A DNA stretch of 64,000 nucleotides from Phaeoceros laevis (taxonomy: Eukaryota > Anthocerotophyta > Anthocerotopsida > Notothyladales). A program made the translations under genes and the position numbers. How positions within the stretch are numbered: position 1 is the stretch's first letter; the number at the start of each line of letters is the position of its first letter. The notes below the pieces were generated by a model that did not search any database, had not been told where the DNA came from, and was given only the letters and a program-made list of their open reading frames with translations. The stretch spans positions 256,862-320,861 of the forward strand of contig JBNGIQ010009464.1 of assembly GCA_049999765.1 (NCBI GenBank), in the 5' to 3' direction. Shown here piece by piece: positions 1 to 11,902 of the stretch.

Positions 1-1262
1 GGGGATGAGCGGGGGTGTGGGAGTGTGGTCTTCCGTGCTTGTGGTGTGTGCGTTCGTGTGTTCGAGTGTGTGGAATGCAGTGGAGAGATCGGGGCTGGAG
101 TGGTGCAAAGCAGCCGAATTTGGGGGTCCCGGGTAGCTTTCTTGCTCTTCTTGGCTGGTCCGAATGGCGCTGGCAGCTGCTCCAGTTTGGCCTGGATACC
201 CGAGCTTTTTCTTGGTGGAAGGACTCCGCAGGAGCGCCTGGTGTCGCGGTTTGCCCTCCCCGCGCATTCCGGGCCTCGGAATCCGCCGCTTCAACATAGT
301 TTGGTGGCCGCAGGCAGGACTGTGGCTTCCGTGCTTGTGAGCTCAGTACCCCTGCCACCGTCCTCTCTCCATCTACTTGTCCGTAGGTAGCCTGGCTTGG
401 GTTTCACACTTGGTCTGTGGACACCTTCCCCGCCTGGAAATTCCCGATTCCACCTAGTTTCTTCTCGGCTGCTGTGGATTCCATCCTTTATGTTGGTGAT
501 CCTTTGCTCCTTGTCATGCCCGCTGCCTGAGGTGCCCATGCGCGGCGTTTGGCACGTTGAATGAACTTTGGTGCCAGGCAGGTGCTTGGTGGCCTGCCGG
601 TGCCATTAGGTTGGGAGGCTTAGAGCTTGAGCACAGGTTTCGGTAGTTCCAACGGTCTTGGTTTTCCTTTCATGTCCGTATCTCAAGCGCGGAATCTTTC
701 TGTCCAGTTGTGAGATATCCCCTAATCTGTAGAAAGCCCCTCGTTTTGTTCGGTGTCAGTTATGTTTGTGCCCGCTTTGGCGTCCGTCAAAATGTTTCAT
801 GAGAACACTGTGTATTGTCTCACACTCAGTTTGTCGTACTGCAGTAACGGCTTGGAAAACTCTCAGCACAGAAGCGCTCCGCAGCTTGGTGAACATGCAA
901 GGCTTGTTAGGACAGAAGTGGGGCACAGTGTGGTCAAATATTCCGGAACAGGAAACTTGCTTGGAGAACAGGTGTATGGCACTTGGGGTTTCGAGGTTAA
1001 GGCTCCATGGATGGATGAAGCAGTGACTATGGAATGACGGCTTGCCAAAGTCACTCCTAGCTTGCCGAAACGCTGTGCGAATCGCTGGCTGTAGGGAGAG
1101 TGCATGCATAATATCCACTAGTATTAGAGTTCTCTTGGGCACACCGAGTACTTGGCAAGTCTGGTTTCTGCACATCTTGGCGAATGCAGGCTGTAGTAAG
1201 GACATTTTAGACTGTTGCGCTATTATCTTCTGCCAAGGATCTTCTTCAACCGTGTTTGGGGG
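1..1262. other. 5' flanking region, no supported gene
   Basis: This stretch lies upstream of the first recognisable exon. The first 110 bases are rich in GTGTG-like dinucleotides. Open frames on both strands are short, overlap one another and show no domain I recognise. Part of it is probably promoter and 5' UTR of the gene starting at 1263. An unrecognised exon of a gene to the left cannot be excluded. Confidence 0.4.
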
Positions 1263-4010
1263 ATGGCAACTGCTGTGGAGCTTGTCGCTACGGAGCTGTC
1301 AGTCGGAAGTTTTCATAATCAGCGGGATTCTTCAAATGGGCCAGCTTTACTCAGCCCTGCACTTCAGCTCAATGGTGAGTCTGTTCCTTATTCCACCAAT
1401 TTGTGAGCGGATTTACATGCAAGCAATGTGTAGGTGAGCTATGTATCACTTCGCTAGGATGTTTGTCGGGCAGTGATCTTACTTTTCCAGTTTTGATGAG
1501 TTTGTATCTAGTCTGGAGTGCGTTCTGTGTGGCATAGATTGGTCGTTGTAACAATCGACTAACATGGCTCTTGCTCCAGTCTTTCCAAAACTGGGATTTG
1601 GCATTGACAGAGTCCCACAACCTCAAGGTTCACCTGTATTGCCTCACTGGATGGATTCTAAACAAGTAAGGTTTTACTACTATAATGCAATCTCCTGTAG
1701 GTGATAATGTGCATGCAGCATAGAAGCGTAGATTTTTCTGATCTGGGGCTGGATGTTGACAGTGTCCTTTGCCCTGTAGATCCCAAGTCGTTCTACAGAT
1801 CACGGAGGTTCTATAGAGTTTCTTCCTGAGATGGGGCCTTCAACACCCATGCAGGGCACTCCGAAGCAAAAACACAATGTGGAAACACCCCAGGAACATC
1901 CAGATGCGTTACTTCATTCCAGGGGCTCCCAGCATGCGGAAAAGCTATCTCTTCCTTTAGAGCTTGTTGAAAAATCTTCTGGTCTGAAGCAGGGTTTGCA
2001 GCAATCATGCAGTCCACCCATGGTCTCCGAGGAGCAGCAGAGTCAGAAAGAGAACATGCTGATGTTTTCTCTGGGCACCTCCAAGTCTCCGGTACATGCA
2101 ACTCCGAAGGGCCAGTCCCTCCAACAACGTAATCGTGTAGGGCAACCGCCATCAACAAGGGCATTGGCGACGTTGGCAGCTTCTAAGATCAGTATTGCCC
2201 CAGAAGACTTGCAGTTGCAGCAACCTGTTAAAGGAGTTCAACAGCCGGTCCTGGTGGAGAGCCATCGGCCTGCTGCTGCCTGTATTGCAGGCGCAAGCTC
2301 GAAGAGAGGAGTACTTTCTTCAGGGGCATTAAGCGGGAGCATTCAGCTTGATCTTTTCAGGGCTTCTAGCACCTCCCCGCAGGTTTATCCTGGAACCGGC
2401 CAAAGTATGTTTGCTCCTCAGTTCAGAGCTTTCCCCATGGCTTCAATTGCTGATGGAACAGCAGATGGAGTTCCCGGAAAGATTGCTTCGCATTTGCAGG
2501 GTGGTTCTCCTCAACCTGAGCACTGGTTGCGGAGATCAACTTTGACCTCAACGGTTCCACGGTGGCTTGATGTGTGCACGCCTGGTACAGGTCATGCAGG
2601 GACACAGTGGCATGAGCGGTCGACTGGCTTTACTTCAACAGCCCGTTCACCGGGAATGTTGCTAGCGCCTCAAACTCCATTTGAAGGTGCTGCATACGCT
2701 TCAGTGCTGAATGGCACACCAAGAAAGGATTGCAAGCAGGCGCTGGAAGAACTGGAAATGAAAGTGTATGGCAACCTATCAAGAAAGAGAAAAATCGCGA
2801 GTCCAGAGAAAGTTCCCAAAGTGCAAAGGTCTACCGGCCATAACTCCCCAGGTCAACAGCCACTGCACTTGGACCCTAAACTTGCAGTCGCAGCAGCCGC
2901 TTTTTCTCATTCCAGAAAGCTAAATGGGTGGATACAGAGAGAGCAGCCTGAGACCTTTCCTGGTGCCCAATCCGCCGTGGAAGGGCAGCCTCAGTTCTCC
3001 TTGGACAGGTGTGACGCGAGCAGAGAGCATAAATTCTTTCCTGGCAGGAAGGCACACCAGCTGGGACCAGCGAAAGCTACTGATGGAAGAGTTACACCGA
3101 ACGGCCTCCCCGCTCATGTGCAGTTCGTGAGTCCAAAGAAGGAACAGGGTTCAAAACTTGTGGTTGGCAACTCCTTGGTAGCTTCTCCGTCACCGTTTGC
3201 TCTGATCAACAATTTCAAGAATCCTCAATCCAGTGTCCAGCAATTGGGAGCAGCGACTCCGATATCTCTGGATTGTGGGATTGGAAAGTGTTACGCCGTT
3301 TCTGCACACTCCCCGATGCCTGTACCAGATTTCACAATTTCAGCAGGTGAACCGTCCTTACCATTATCTTTGAACTTCGCTCACAAGATAGCACAGGGCA
3401 GCAAGGTGCAAGCCAAAATGACTTCCATGAGATCGGAGTCAGACTGGGGCAAGTCTCTCGCCCTTGCAGCTAATCCCATCACGCAAGACAGTCCGTTTCG
3501 GCAGCGATATGCGGAATTGCAGATGTATCTGAAGTATTGCGACGAAGTGAGGCACGACCACCTTGTTGAAGGTATGGTTGTATCAGCTAGCTGTAGTATT
3601 GGTTGAACGGTTGGGATGCATGTGCTTTTGCTATCTGCAGCGTTTGGACTCAGATTGTTTAGTTTTGTCAATGGCAGTTTTCAGATCAATGTCAGCAGCT
3701 GGTAGAAGTGGGCACGCTCTTCGATTGGAAACCAGAGCCCTTTGGCTCAATTTTGAAGAAGGTAGCACTTCAAAGCTCCGAACCCGTCCTTTCGCTTTTG
3801 TGATGAGATGTTGTCTTTATCCAATCTCCTATGTCATGTCCCTTTAAGCACCGGATGTTATGCTCACCAGGGAAAGAGATGGACAGAATAAAATCCTTGA
3901 ATATTATGGGGGCGCAATCCCGAGATCCCAAGACAAGAGATTTGGGTGAGCTGGGCTGCACCCCTCATGGGCCTCGATTGCCAGCTCCTGGGAACACACC
4001 GGCAAGTTGA
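1263..4010 (+). CDS. Plant protein of unknown function with conserved C-terminal module
   Basis: Five exons give a consistent frame: 1263-1374, 1580-1665, 1780-3571, 3678-3761 and 3871-4010, about 737 residues. The large central exon is low in complexity, rich in Ser, Pro and Gln, and looks disordered. The C-terminal end (roughly residues 650-715) reads as a compact module: RYAELQMYLKYCDE, then RSMSAAGRSGHALRLETRAL, then FEEGKEMDRIKSLNIMG. It resembles a C-terminal module I recall from plant proteins of unknown role (Leu-rich start, CD motif, SxSAxxxxxHAxxLExR, EEGKE). Splice phases agree at all four junctions. The start was chosen because the 1263 ATG exon joins in phase to the next exon; an ATG at 1564 would give a shorter form if intron 1 were unspliced. 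No catalytic motif is seen, so no function is assigned. Confidence 0.65.
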
Positions 4011-4562
4011 AGCGGCACTTCTTGAAGCACAGACTGTTCGAACAGTCACTGTCCGAAACAACGTGACTGGAAACACCAGGGAGGTTGCCAAGCACGTCTC
4101 TGTTGATGTAGTCCTCCAATGAGGAAGTTTTGTCCGACCTGTGAGCACATCGTGCAATCAGGAAAAGATTATTGCGATGTCCGTCAGCCTCATGGAATTG
4201 TACAGTCAGTTAAGAACGAAGTCCTGAGAAGGCATTGTACATTATATTGAGTTTTAGCCCATCGTTGTGAAACTAACAGCTTTGTCAACCATGATCCTTC
4301 AACGTCTGCCATAAGTTTCCTGGCCTAACACCGGGAGTAAGTCTAGTTCACAAAGAGTCCAGGGCTTGAAATCTGGGTGTTTACAAAGTGAGCGCGAATT
4401 ATTGGTTGAGAACCTGTGCATAAAGCAGCGTGAGGGACTGTGCCAATATACAATTCTCGACAAGTTTTTGGGTTGGCCACAGTGACTGTTGGATTTCACT
4501 TTACCACACATCTACTACGCATTCCACAAGATGTCTAAGTCAAGGCGGACGTTATGTATATG

Positions 4563-4609
4563 TTAATGGCCGCGTAGCGGCGTGCTTTAGTTACCCGCTG
4601 GCCATTAAC
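4563..4609. repeat. Short perfect-ended inverted repeat (hairpin)
   Basis: The arm GTTAATGGCCGCG faces its near-perfect inverse CGCTGGCCATTAAC across about 20 bases. The only change is one inserted base in the GGCC portion. It lies immediately left of the larger fold-back element and may be part of its history. Confidence 0.6.
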
Positions 4610-4616
4610 TTACATG

Positions 4617-4870
4617 AATGGCGCTTTCGAGACATGGCGCGCGCGGGGGCGAGGACATTGTGCCCACCGAGGCGAAACTGATTATGTTCAGGTCTTGTGC
4701 GATTATGTCTCGGGCAGCCACATTATGTCAAGGGCAGCGTCATTATCTCACGGGCAGACGAGGTTAAGTAAGGGGCTGACTTGTGGCCATTTCGCCCGGC
4801 AAAACGCACGCAGAAGGTGGGCATAATGTCCGAGCCCCCGCGCGCGCTATGTCGAGGAAGCGCCGTTTAC
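4617..4870. mobile_element. Fold-back / MITE-like element with about 50-bp terminal inverted repeats
   Basis: The left arm (about 4617-4672) reads GGCGCTTTCGAGACATGGCG followed by CGCGCGGGGGCGAGGACATT and GTGCCCACC. The right arm (about 4815-4870) is its inverse with a handful of mismatches (CGGCGCTTCCTCGACATAGC on the opposite strand). Between the arms, 4680-4760 carries three or four degenerate copies of ATTATGTCTCGGGCAG. There is no transposase frame. Size, long inverted ends and internal sub-repeats fit a non-autonomous MITE or fold-back element. I could not define a clear target-site duplication. Confidence 0.55.
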
Positions 4871-4924
4871 GAGGAAGGAGTATAATACTGAATTATATGC
4901 TTACTGTATCGAACACCTGATTGA

Positions 4925-4983
4925 CTGACAGTCACATAGTCACTGACAGTCATGTAGTCACTGACAGTCACATAGTCACTGAA
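4925..4983. repeat. 18-bp tandem repeat, about 3.3 copies
   Basis: The unit CTGACAGTCACATAGTCA is repeated at 4925, 4943 and 4961 with a partial fourth copy. The middle copy differs by two bases (CATGTAG for CACATAG). Confidence 0.85.
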
Positions 4984-5550
4984 AGCTCAACAAAAACATG
5001 TGTCTTCCGACTGAGACCACAATCACTAGGCAGATGAACTTCAGTCCGGACATATCTGCCAGGCTCTGCAGTGCTTCAAGTTGCCTCTTTTGTGTATAGC
5101 ACCTGGGACTCGGTCTTCGTGCTTCATCCCAAGTCATTGACGCTCCCAGCAACCAGTTCGTGTCGCTTTGATTCAGTCCGACTAAGGATGGCAGTGAAAG
5201 CAACCACAGCCAGCGGGTGTTGCAAACATACGGACAGATAAGCATTGACACCGTTTTTTCACGCTTGTTGGCAGGGTTGAGAATCATCCACAGAGAATCA
5301 TTTCCCCTCAACTGCCACAAGGTTCTGCACGCACTGTCCCCACATTACTCGCACCAGTCTGGATGCTGAATTAGGCAGCTGAAACGAGCAAATGGGACAC
5401 CTGAATTCGACTGGATGTCGAAAAACCAAGTCGGTCCACGGAGAGTGGTGTAGATGTGGCCACGGTCTTCTTATGCCAAAGCCCAACAGATCCTTCGTTA
5501 CCGAGTATGTTCCTGGTTTGCTCTTCCGCTTCAACCTTGTAGGGAAGTCG

Positions 5551-7677
5551 CTAGTCAACCCATTCGGCTTCCTTCATCGGTTCCTGTCTTGTTGCCTGAG
5601 ACGTGATGACAGACTTCGGGCATATTTCTCCATGTTCTTCTTCCAAAGATGCTAACAACTGTGTTCCAACTCCCTTCTTTCGTGGCCTGCAGAAAGTGTT
5701 CAGTCTGCTACAGATCTCTTGCCGGAAGTTTGATACTTTTTGGGGCAGCCGTTTTGTTCTGGGACCAGTGCGTTTCAAGACATAATTCCATACTGAAGTC
5801 CTTGGCGTCTGCACAAGTTTCAAGCGTCTCAAACCAGTTCCAGCTACAGTTGGCACATGTCCAGCAGTTTCCTCTTCCAGCAGGCATCGGAAATGCTGAG
5901 ATGGATCCGTCTCAAGACCACCTGGGCTAGGAACAATTCCAATAACAACTTTTGGTTTCACGGTGCGAATAAAGGATTCCAGCTCCGAATAGGAACAGTG
6001 TAGAGAATACTTGATCATATGAATACCTTCAGCAGCCCCAATAGGACTCATAGAGCACACACACTGGTTGATTGTCATGGCATCACGTCTGGATAAATCA
6101 CGTTCGGCTGGTCGAAGCAGCAGTTCACCTCCTGGGTGGTCCTGTTGAGGCACCGCGTTGGACATCTTACAACTGTCCACAGAGCCCATGTGTTGTCCTT
6201 CAGACTGTCCACCGACATTCCAACACGCTGGCCTGCAGAGACATAAGCAACCAGTAGGAAGAATGCCAATAGTTGGTCGAAAAATATTATTGAGCATCTG
6301 CAAATTGCTGTTGGACATGCTGTATCGTGGAACAGCACGGATGCGAGTAGCTGTAGAATCAGTGGTAAAAATATCCGGCAGTCCGAGCAACCGCATTGTT
6401 TGCAATCGCTCAGGCCAAACCCATATCTACATGAACAAATCACGTAGGAGAAATCAGACAACATGCTAGCCACAAGGCGTAAAAAAAGCAAGCTGCTTGG
6501 AAAACAAAGCAGGCAAGTCGTGATATACAGCAAGCATTTAAGCATAAAGACAGAGATATGAATTCATACATTGTCTGACATCTAATATCCTAGATGCGGA
6601 GTACAGCAATAGCAACCACGTTCAGAACCACCCAAAAGTTTCCTCACTGCTATTTGCGAAATGGACTGATACATGTACCGAGGCCAGGTCTAACAACGGC
6701 AAAACCGGTTTCCGGTAAATCCAACGAAGGCAAACACAAAGCACAGTCAAAGTTGACACAGGTGAAATGCTGAGCTGAGAACCTTGGTGTCGAAGGCCTG
6801 AGCTATCTCCAGGAGCAGCTCTTCCTTTCCAAGGGAGTCAACTCCGATTATGATATCATGCAAGGGATGGTTTGCAATAATCTGGAGAATCTGAAAACCA
6901 GAAGGAGCTAGCATCAGTTGCCAACAGCAACCCTAACTTGTAGAGCAGTTTGTTCAACTGGTAGATTCTTTGGGTACTGACAAGATCTAAGCACGCAGAA
7001 GCTACAGGTGGAAACACTTAACAACTACCACCGTGAACAAGAAACAATTCTTACTCAGGTCAGGAGAAAGACAATCAGCACTCGAAGTAAATTCACACAC
7101 CTGTTGCATGGCCACACGTCGGGGAGGAAAGTTGAAACAAGGATGGCAAAACGTGTTATCAAGGTGCAGGCGGTCCACGGAACCTCCTTCAAGTGCAGCA
7201 AGAAGTTGCTGCTTACCCTCGATGGATACTTCGGCAGAAGAATCCCACCGAAAGTCGCCAGTGTGCAATACGCACCCGAATTCCCCGCGGAATAGGTACA
7301 TTACAGCTCCTGGTAGACTCTAGAACAATGAATAGCTTTACGACCAGGACATATCCCGCAAGCTCAGAAACTACCAGTAGAAGACGAAAGTTACCAGGGC
7401 AGTGGTTGGCCAGAATCGGGGTAACCTCCAGCAACATCGTTTCCGCTTGCTGATGGGGAATGCTGATGAGAGCAGTAATCCCCACTTCCAGAGTGTGCAC
7501 CAGAGTGTCGTCCAAACCCTGGAACTTGTTCAGCAAAAGGCCAGCGGTAACGGCAGAGCAGTAGATTGGACCCCGGCACCAGCTAGGGGAGAGACCATTG
7601 GTGTGATCGGCGTGCATGTGTGTGAGAAAGTACAATTGGCTCTTGCACCTCCATTGATCCACTGCAAAGAGACCCAT
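5551..7677 (-). CDS. Apollo/SNM1B-type DNA repair nuclease (metallo-beta-lactamase/beta-CASP)
   Basis: Exons run 7395-7677, 7101-7309, 6783-6890 and 6252-6426, the last continuing in frame to a stop at 5551. This gives about 491 residues if no further intron is removed. The start MGLFAVDQW precedes the metal-binding motif HMHADH (residues 20-25); NHCPG (about 91-95) and HTGDF (D113) are the next metal motifs. The beta-CASP part carries ERLQTMRLLGLPDIFTT, RPTIGILPTG and KYSLHCSYSELESF, where the His matches the SDH/SxH position of SNM1 and Artemis proteins. The family trims 5' ends in telomere protection, interstrand cross-link repair and end processing in the nucleus. Residues after 6252 include a Cys-rich stretch that may be an unspliced 54-bp intron (phase allows either). 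The C-terminal 150 residues are unlike known proteins and their end is uncertain. Confidence 0.85.
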
Positions 7678-8486
7678 CTGCTATAGAACAGATGTCACAG
7701 CTCTCCAACAACCTTTTGCCCGTGCTTCACCTTCTACCAATCTAACTGCGCTCAAAACCCTGACTGCAGCCCTGCAGTTCTGCCCCCCTTTAAATTTAGG
7801 AAGCGTCAATCCCATGACCATCTGAGTGTTCCAATCGTGTAACACTTCCAATGGCAGCTCCTTCACAGCACGAATTCTTCCACCGGCGGCCCAGCTCCCC
7901 GGTACATGGACGGTGAGTCTAGCCTTCATTTGAGCACCAACCTGCAACCGGGCTTCAGGGGCTTCATACAGTTCGTTCCCTCCAAATGCAAGCCTAGTAA
8001 CCAGGCTGGTTTATCCGTGCAACTCTGGTTTACCTAGCGGTGACTTGCGCGATTGGTTCATTGGCAAACAGTGTCCAAGTTCTGAGTTCCGTGTTCCGAT
8101 TCAAGGATTGGTCGACTGCAGGCAGGGGGGTCGAGAGTTCTCTCTGTCTCGGTCTGACAGGCCGGTCGTATATAAGCATTGGTCTGCACCTCCACGTTTT
8201 GTCTGCCATTGGTGTTGCGTCGGTTCGTCTCCGCGTCACTGATGAAGTGCGCATTGCTGGTCTGCTTGCTCCTCCAATTGTCCAGCCAGCAATTAGTGAG
8301 GGTACCATCTTAGCGCTTGGTGCCTTCTACGCGCATTCCTTGTTTTTCCCCCCTGCTACCCTCTCTTTCAGGCCTCACCATCTGCTCCCCAAGCGTTCTT
8401 CTCAGCAAGGGAATTGTCTGTTGCGTACTGGGAGCTCTTGCTCGAGTTGGTGTCCCGGGGGAATAGAGTGGTCCGCTTTAGCCGCC
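7678..8486. other. Divergent promoter region between Apollo-like gene and acid phosphatase
   Basis: This 809-bp stretch separates two divergent start codons. A TATA box for the rightward gene is listed separately. Open frames here are short and unsupported. The region presumably carries both promoters and the 5' UTRs. Confidence 0.5.
8169..8176 (+). promoter_or_regulatory. TATA box of the purple acid phosphatase gene
   Basis: The sequence TATATAAG lies 311 bases upstream of the phosphatase ATG. This would place transcription start near 8200 and leave a 5' UTR of roughly 280 bases. The assignment rests on motif and position only. Confidence 0.5.
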
Positions 8487-10882
8487 ATGCTCAGTCGGGA
8501 TTCGTCCAGTATGCGGCGCCTGCCAGGACTTCTCCAGGTGTTGGGATATTTGCTGCCAATCGTGGTGCTGCTGGTGCTTCAATCCACAGCATGTAAGTAC
8601 ATCTTTTCTGCCTCAGGTGTGTGTATGGGTTGAGGAAAGGTGTTGTGACCCAGAGGTGAACTCATAATTCAATCTGTCCAGGCCTTGGAAATTTTGGTTG
8701 CTGGCGGCAGCTTGTGTGGTGATTGTTAACGTCCTGCAGGCTGTCACGCACAATTCTTAGCTGCTTGTGGTTTTATGATACTTCGACTCCGCACCTTAAC
8801 GTGATGTTTGACAGCTCTTCTGAAGTTCCCGGCTGTTGCTCCTCACAGGGACAGCAGTTCGTGGGCAAACTTTGGATCCCGACAGTCCGTACAGTGGTTA
8901 CCAGACTGAGTATTCAAGACCTGCGGCTGACCTCGATTTGCACTTGGATGAACCTGATATCCAACCAAATCCTCTGGGGGGGCCGGAGCAGGTCTATGAT
9001 CCTTTGATGCCTTTGTGTCTTATGAGTGTTGCTTCTCACGTTGATCCGTGCTGCTAATGGCATCATGTGTTGCTCGTCACAGGTTTTTTTGACACAGGCA
9101 GATAAAACGGGCACTGCTTTCACAATTAGCTGGTCGAGCAATAGGAGCATGGCTTCCGTGGTTTTGTACTCTAGAGAACCTAGTTCTTACGAGCTCCAAG
9201 CTAAAGGTGCTTCAGGTCGTTACGAATATGCTGACTACACTTCTGGCCTCCTCCATCATGTCACCATATCTGGACTCGAGGTACTGCACATGCTTTTGGT
9301 GGCTAGGTCAAACAGGATTGTTGAAGTTGGGGTGGCTCTAACTTGCACTGTCTGCAGTATGGAACCAAATACTACTACAAAATTGGTACATCCGGACAGG
9401 AGCACCTGACCTTCACTAGTGATTTCACTACACCTCCAGCTCCTGGACCTAATACGCCCATCAAGTTTTCTATAGTCGGTGAGTTTAGATGTGTTTTTTG
9501 CATTTTTAGATGTAACCACATAGGTTACATTGGTCCTGAACTTTTTGCTTTCATGTCTGCAGGAGATCTTGGTCAAACCTATGCCTCTAATAGGACGTTG
9601 AGCTATCTGGAACAGAGTGGAGGCCAGTTCTTGCTAAACGTTGGGGACTTCTCTTATGCGGATGGATACCAGCCTCGCTGGGACACTTGGGGCCGTATGA
9701 TGACTCGCTATTCCAGCCGGATTCCATGGTTTTTCACCTATGGCAACCACGAAATCGAGTTTGACCACAAAGCTGTAAGTAAATCTAGGTGCACTGCCTC
9801 CTCAATTGATACCAACCCCTTAAACGATGTGTACTCGTGGATGCTAAGCTTCTGGTGTGGTGGCAGGGTGCTAGTGAGCCTCACGAAGGTTTTCTTTCTG
9901 CGAACAGCCGATTCAGTGCTCCTTGGGAGAGCAGCGGGGGTGTAAGCCCCATATATTCTTCACTCAACATTGGACCTGCTCACATCATTGCCCTAAACTC
10001 TTATATATCTCTTGCGAAATACTCTCCTCAGTACGAGTGGCTCCTGGTGCGTACCACTACGCTTCCATTTCTGTTGCTGGTGGTTTTGTTTCTTCTGCTG
10101 AGACACCTTCCCTTGTCGTCGAATCTTTTCTGCAGAGTGACCTTAGCAAAGTAGACAGGACCGTGACACCATGGGTGTTTATTATCACCCATTCCCCATG
10201 GTACAACACCTTCAACGCCCATTACTTGGAAGGAGAAGTCCAGCGGGCAGCCGTGGAGTATTTTGTGCGCAAGTATCGGGTGGATGCTGTGTTTTCCGGG
10301 CATGTGCACGCTTATGAACGCTTCGTAAGTGAATGGTTCCTGATGTCACCTGTGGGAGTCTTTGTTCCAGCTTGACCTTAGGTACGTGCTTTGAAGTACT
10401 GGCAATTGTGCTGATGCCTGGTGTTTGTGACACCATCCACAGCAACGTCTTTACTATTTCAAGGAGGACTCATGCGCACCTCTCTACATCACAATCGGCG
10501 ACGGAGGGAACCGTGAAGGCCCAGCAGACGTGTAAGTGAATGCTTCTCGATAACTTCACCGTGGTTGAAGACTGTGCTTGGCCTTTCTGACTCGATGAAT
10601 CTTCCATCCAGGTTCCAACTAAACCCCAAACCGTCCTACTCCGCTTATCGGGAAGGAAGCTTCGGTTTTGGGACCTTGGAGATCTTCAACTCTACTTCCG
10701 CAAAGTTCAAATGGCATCGGAATGAAGAGCGGGAGGAAGTTGTGGGCGACGTTTACTACTTGGACAACCTCGGGGCTCGGAAGAACTGCCCTCAGCCGGC
10801 TCAACCACAGCAGCCCACATATCCTTCTGAAAGTGACATCGCAAGCTCCTCCTTCCATAGCTCTTTTCTCAAGGAGCTGTGA
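8487..10882 (+). CDS. Purple acid phosphatase (secreted, plant type)
   Basis: Nine exons (8487-8592, 8849-8991, 9083-9280, 9358-9478, 9563-9774, 9867-10046, 10136-10324, 10443-10531, 10612-10882) give 502 residues with all phases consistent. A hydrophobic signal segment spans about residues 13-34. A fibronectin-like N-domain begins near LTQADKTGTAFTISW. All five metal-ligand blocks of the family are present: GDLG (D191), GDFSY (D218, Y221), GNHE (N251, H252), IITH (H339) and GHVH (H376, H378). The enzyme hydrolyses phosphate monoesters with a dinuclear metal centre in vacuole, wall or apoplast, and plants use it in phosphate scavenging. An acidic Ser-rich tail follows the domain. The ATG is in GCCGCCATG context. 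Confidence 0.95.
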
Positions 10883-11330
10883 CCAGTGTCTGGAGCAGTC
10901 TCACCAAAAAGTTTTTTTTTTCAATTTTGGTGAGAAATTGAAAACTCTAGAATAAAAACTGAAAACAGCTGAAAGTCCACATCGGCCATTCAATTTTATT
11001 AGTAATAACGAGTCTATCCTTATTTTGATTCTGAAACGTGTTTGCAGCGCCGGATGTCCGGAGGCCCCTTCACTATCTGTCTATTTGATTCCACATTTCG
11101 CTAGCCATGCCGGCTATTTCGCGACGGGGTGCAAAGTCCATCCCCTCGGAGGCGCCGACGGGTGAATGTTTGAGTATTTAATAATTAATGTCGAGCCACC
11201 AGGGACCTCCACGCGGCCGGGACGGAAGAGTAGATGTATAAGGACGGAAGTTGGAAGGCTGAGGTAATTAATAATAAAAATGGCTGGTGACCCGTGACAA
11301 CCCATGCCCTTCCTGCAGCGGCCCGACTCC

Positions 11331-11400
11331 CGAGCCTACGTGGAAAGATGGAGTCGTTGTGCCGAGGCAAACTCGAATCCCGGCTTCCTTGCCGCGATAT
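11331..11400 (+). repeat. Possible tRNA-derived (SINE-like) fragment
   Basis: The segment contains GAGCCTACGTGGAAAG, resembling a degenerate Pol III A box, followed about 30 bases later by AACTCGAATCC, close to the B-box consensus GGTTCGANTCC. A-to-B spacing and the intervening GATGGAGTCGTTGTGCCGAG resemble heads of plant tRNA-derived SINEs. It does not fold into a complete cloverleaf by eye. Confidence 0.3.
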
Positions 11401-11902
11401 AAACTAAATAAGATATCACACGACAGAACGGGGTGGCTCCACACCCCGTTCAACACATTTGGTCTTGCAAGGTTGCACATGCTGAAATGCACGAAATCTA
11501 ATACTCCATTCACTTGTATGGCGTGCCCACTTTGGATGGGAAGGCACACAGCAGCATATGAGGGGCCCAGCATAGGAGTCGATAAACAAAATGGCATAAG
11601 AACCTACATCCGCACACCAACATTTGACCGGGTTTTGTGCGGCGGAAAAGGAAGAGATAGAGGAGGCCAGGCCGCCAGGGGCACAAACAGGAAGGAGACA
11701 AGGCATTAGTTTAAGCTGTTTTTTAGGGCACCCAGCTGGGTGTCCTAACAAACAAACAGCTAAAACTAATAAGTAATGGGAATGTAAAGATTCAGTGAAG
11801 AACACCAAAGGAGAATGTCAATCTGCACAACGAGCGGAACCCCACCTTGGGGAAAGAGGTCAAGGTCCGAGTCGAGTCTTGCCGCCCAACATCGACCGGC
11901 TT

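Larger units (their letters stand above)
4011..5550. other. Intergenic region between convergent genes, with repeats
   Basis: This is the 3' flank of both the unknown plant gene and the Apollo-like gene. It contains a short hairpin (4563-4609), a fold-back element (about 4617-4870) and an 18-bp tandem repeat (4925-4983), each listed separately. The 4990-5550 part has minus-strand open frames adjoining the Apollo stop codon that could be 3' UTR or an unrecognised last exon. No other gene is supported. Confidence 0.5.

Noticed and set aside
756-1205. 149-codon minus-strand open frame
   Set aside because: No recognised domain, overlapped by long frames on the plus strand, and no supporting splice partners.
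4925-4983. CRISPR-like array
   Set aside because: The 18-bp units are contiguous with no spacers, and the genome is eukaryotic.
11287-11709. 140-codon plus frame and 130-codon minus frame in the same stretch
   Set aside because: They overlap each other in an intergenic region with SINE-like sequence. Neither shows a domain or plausible codon pattern.
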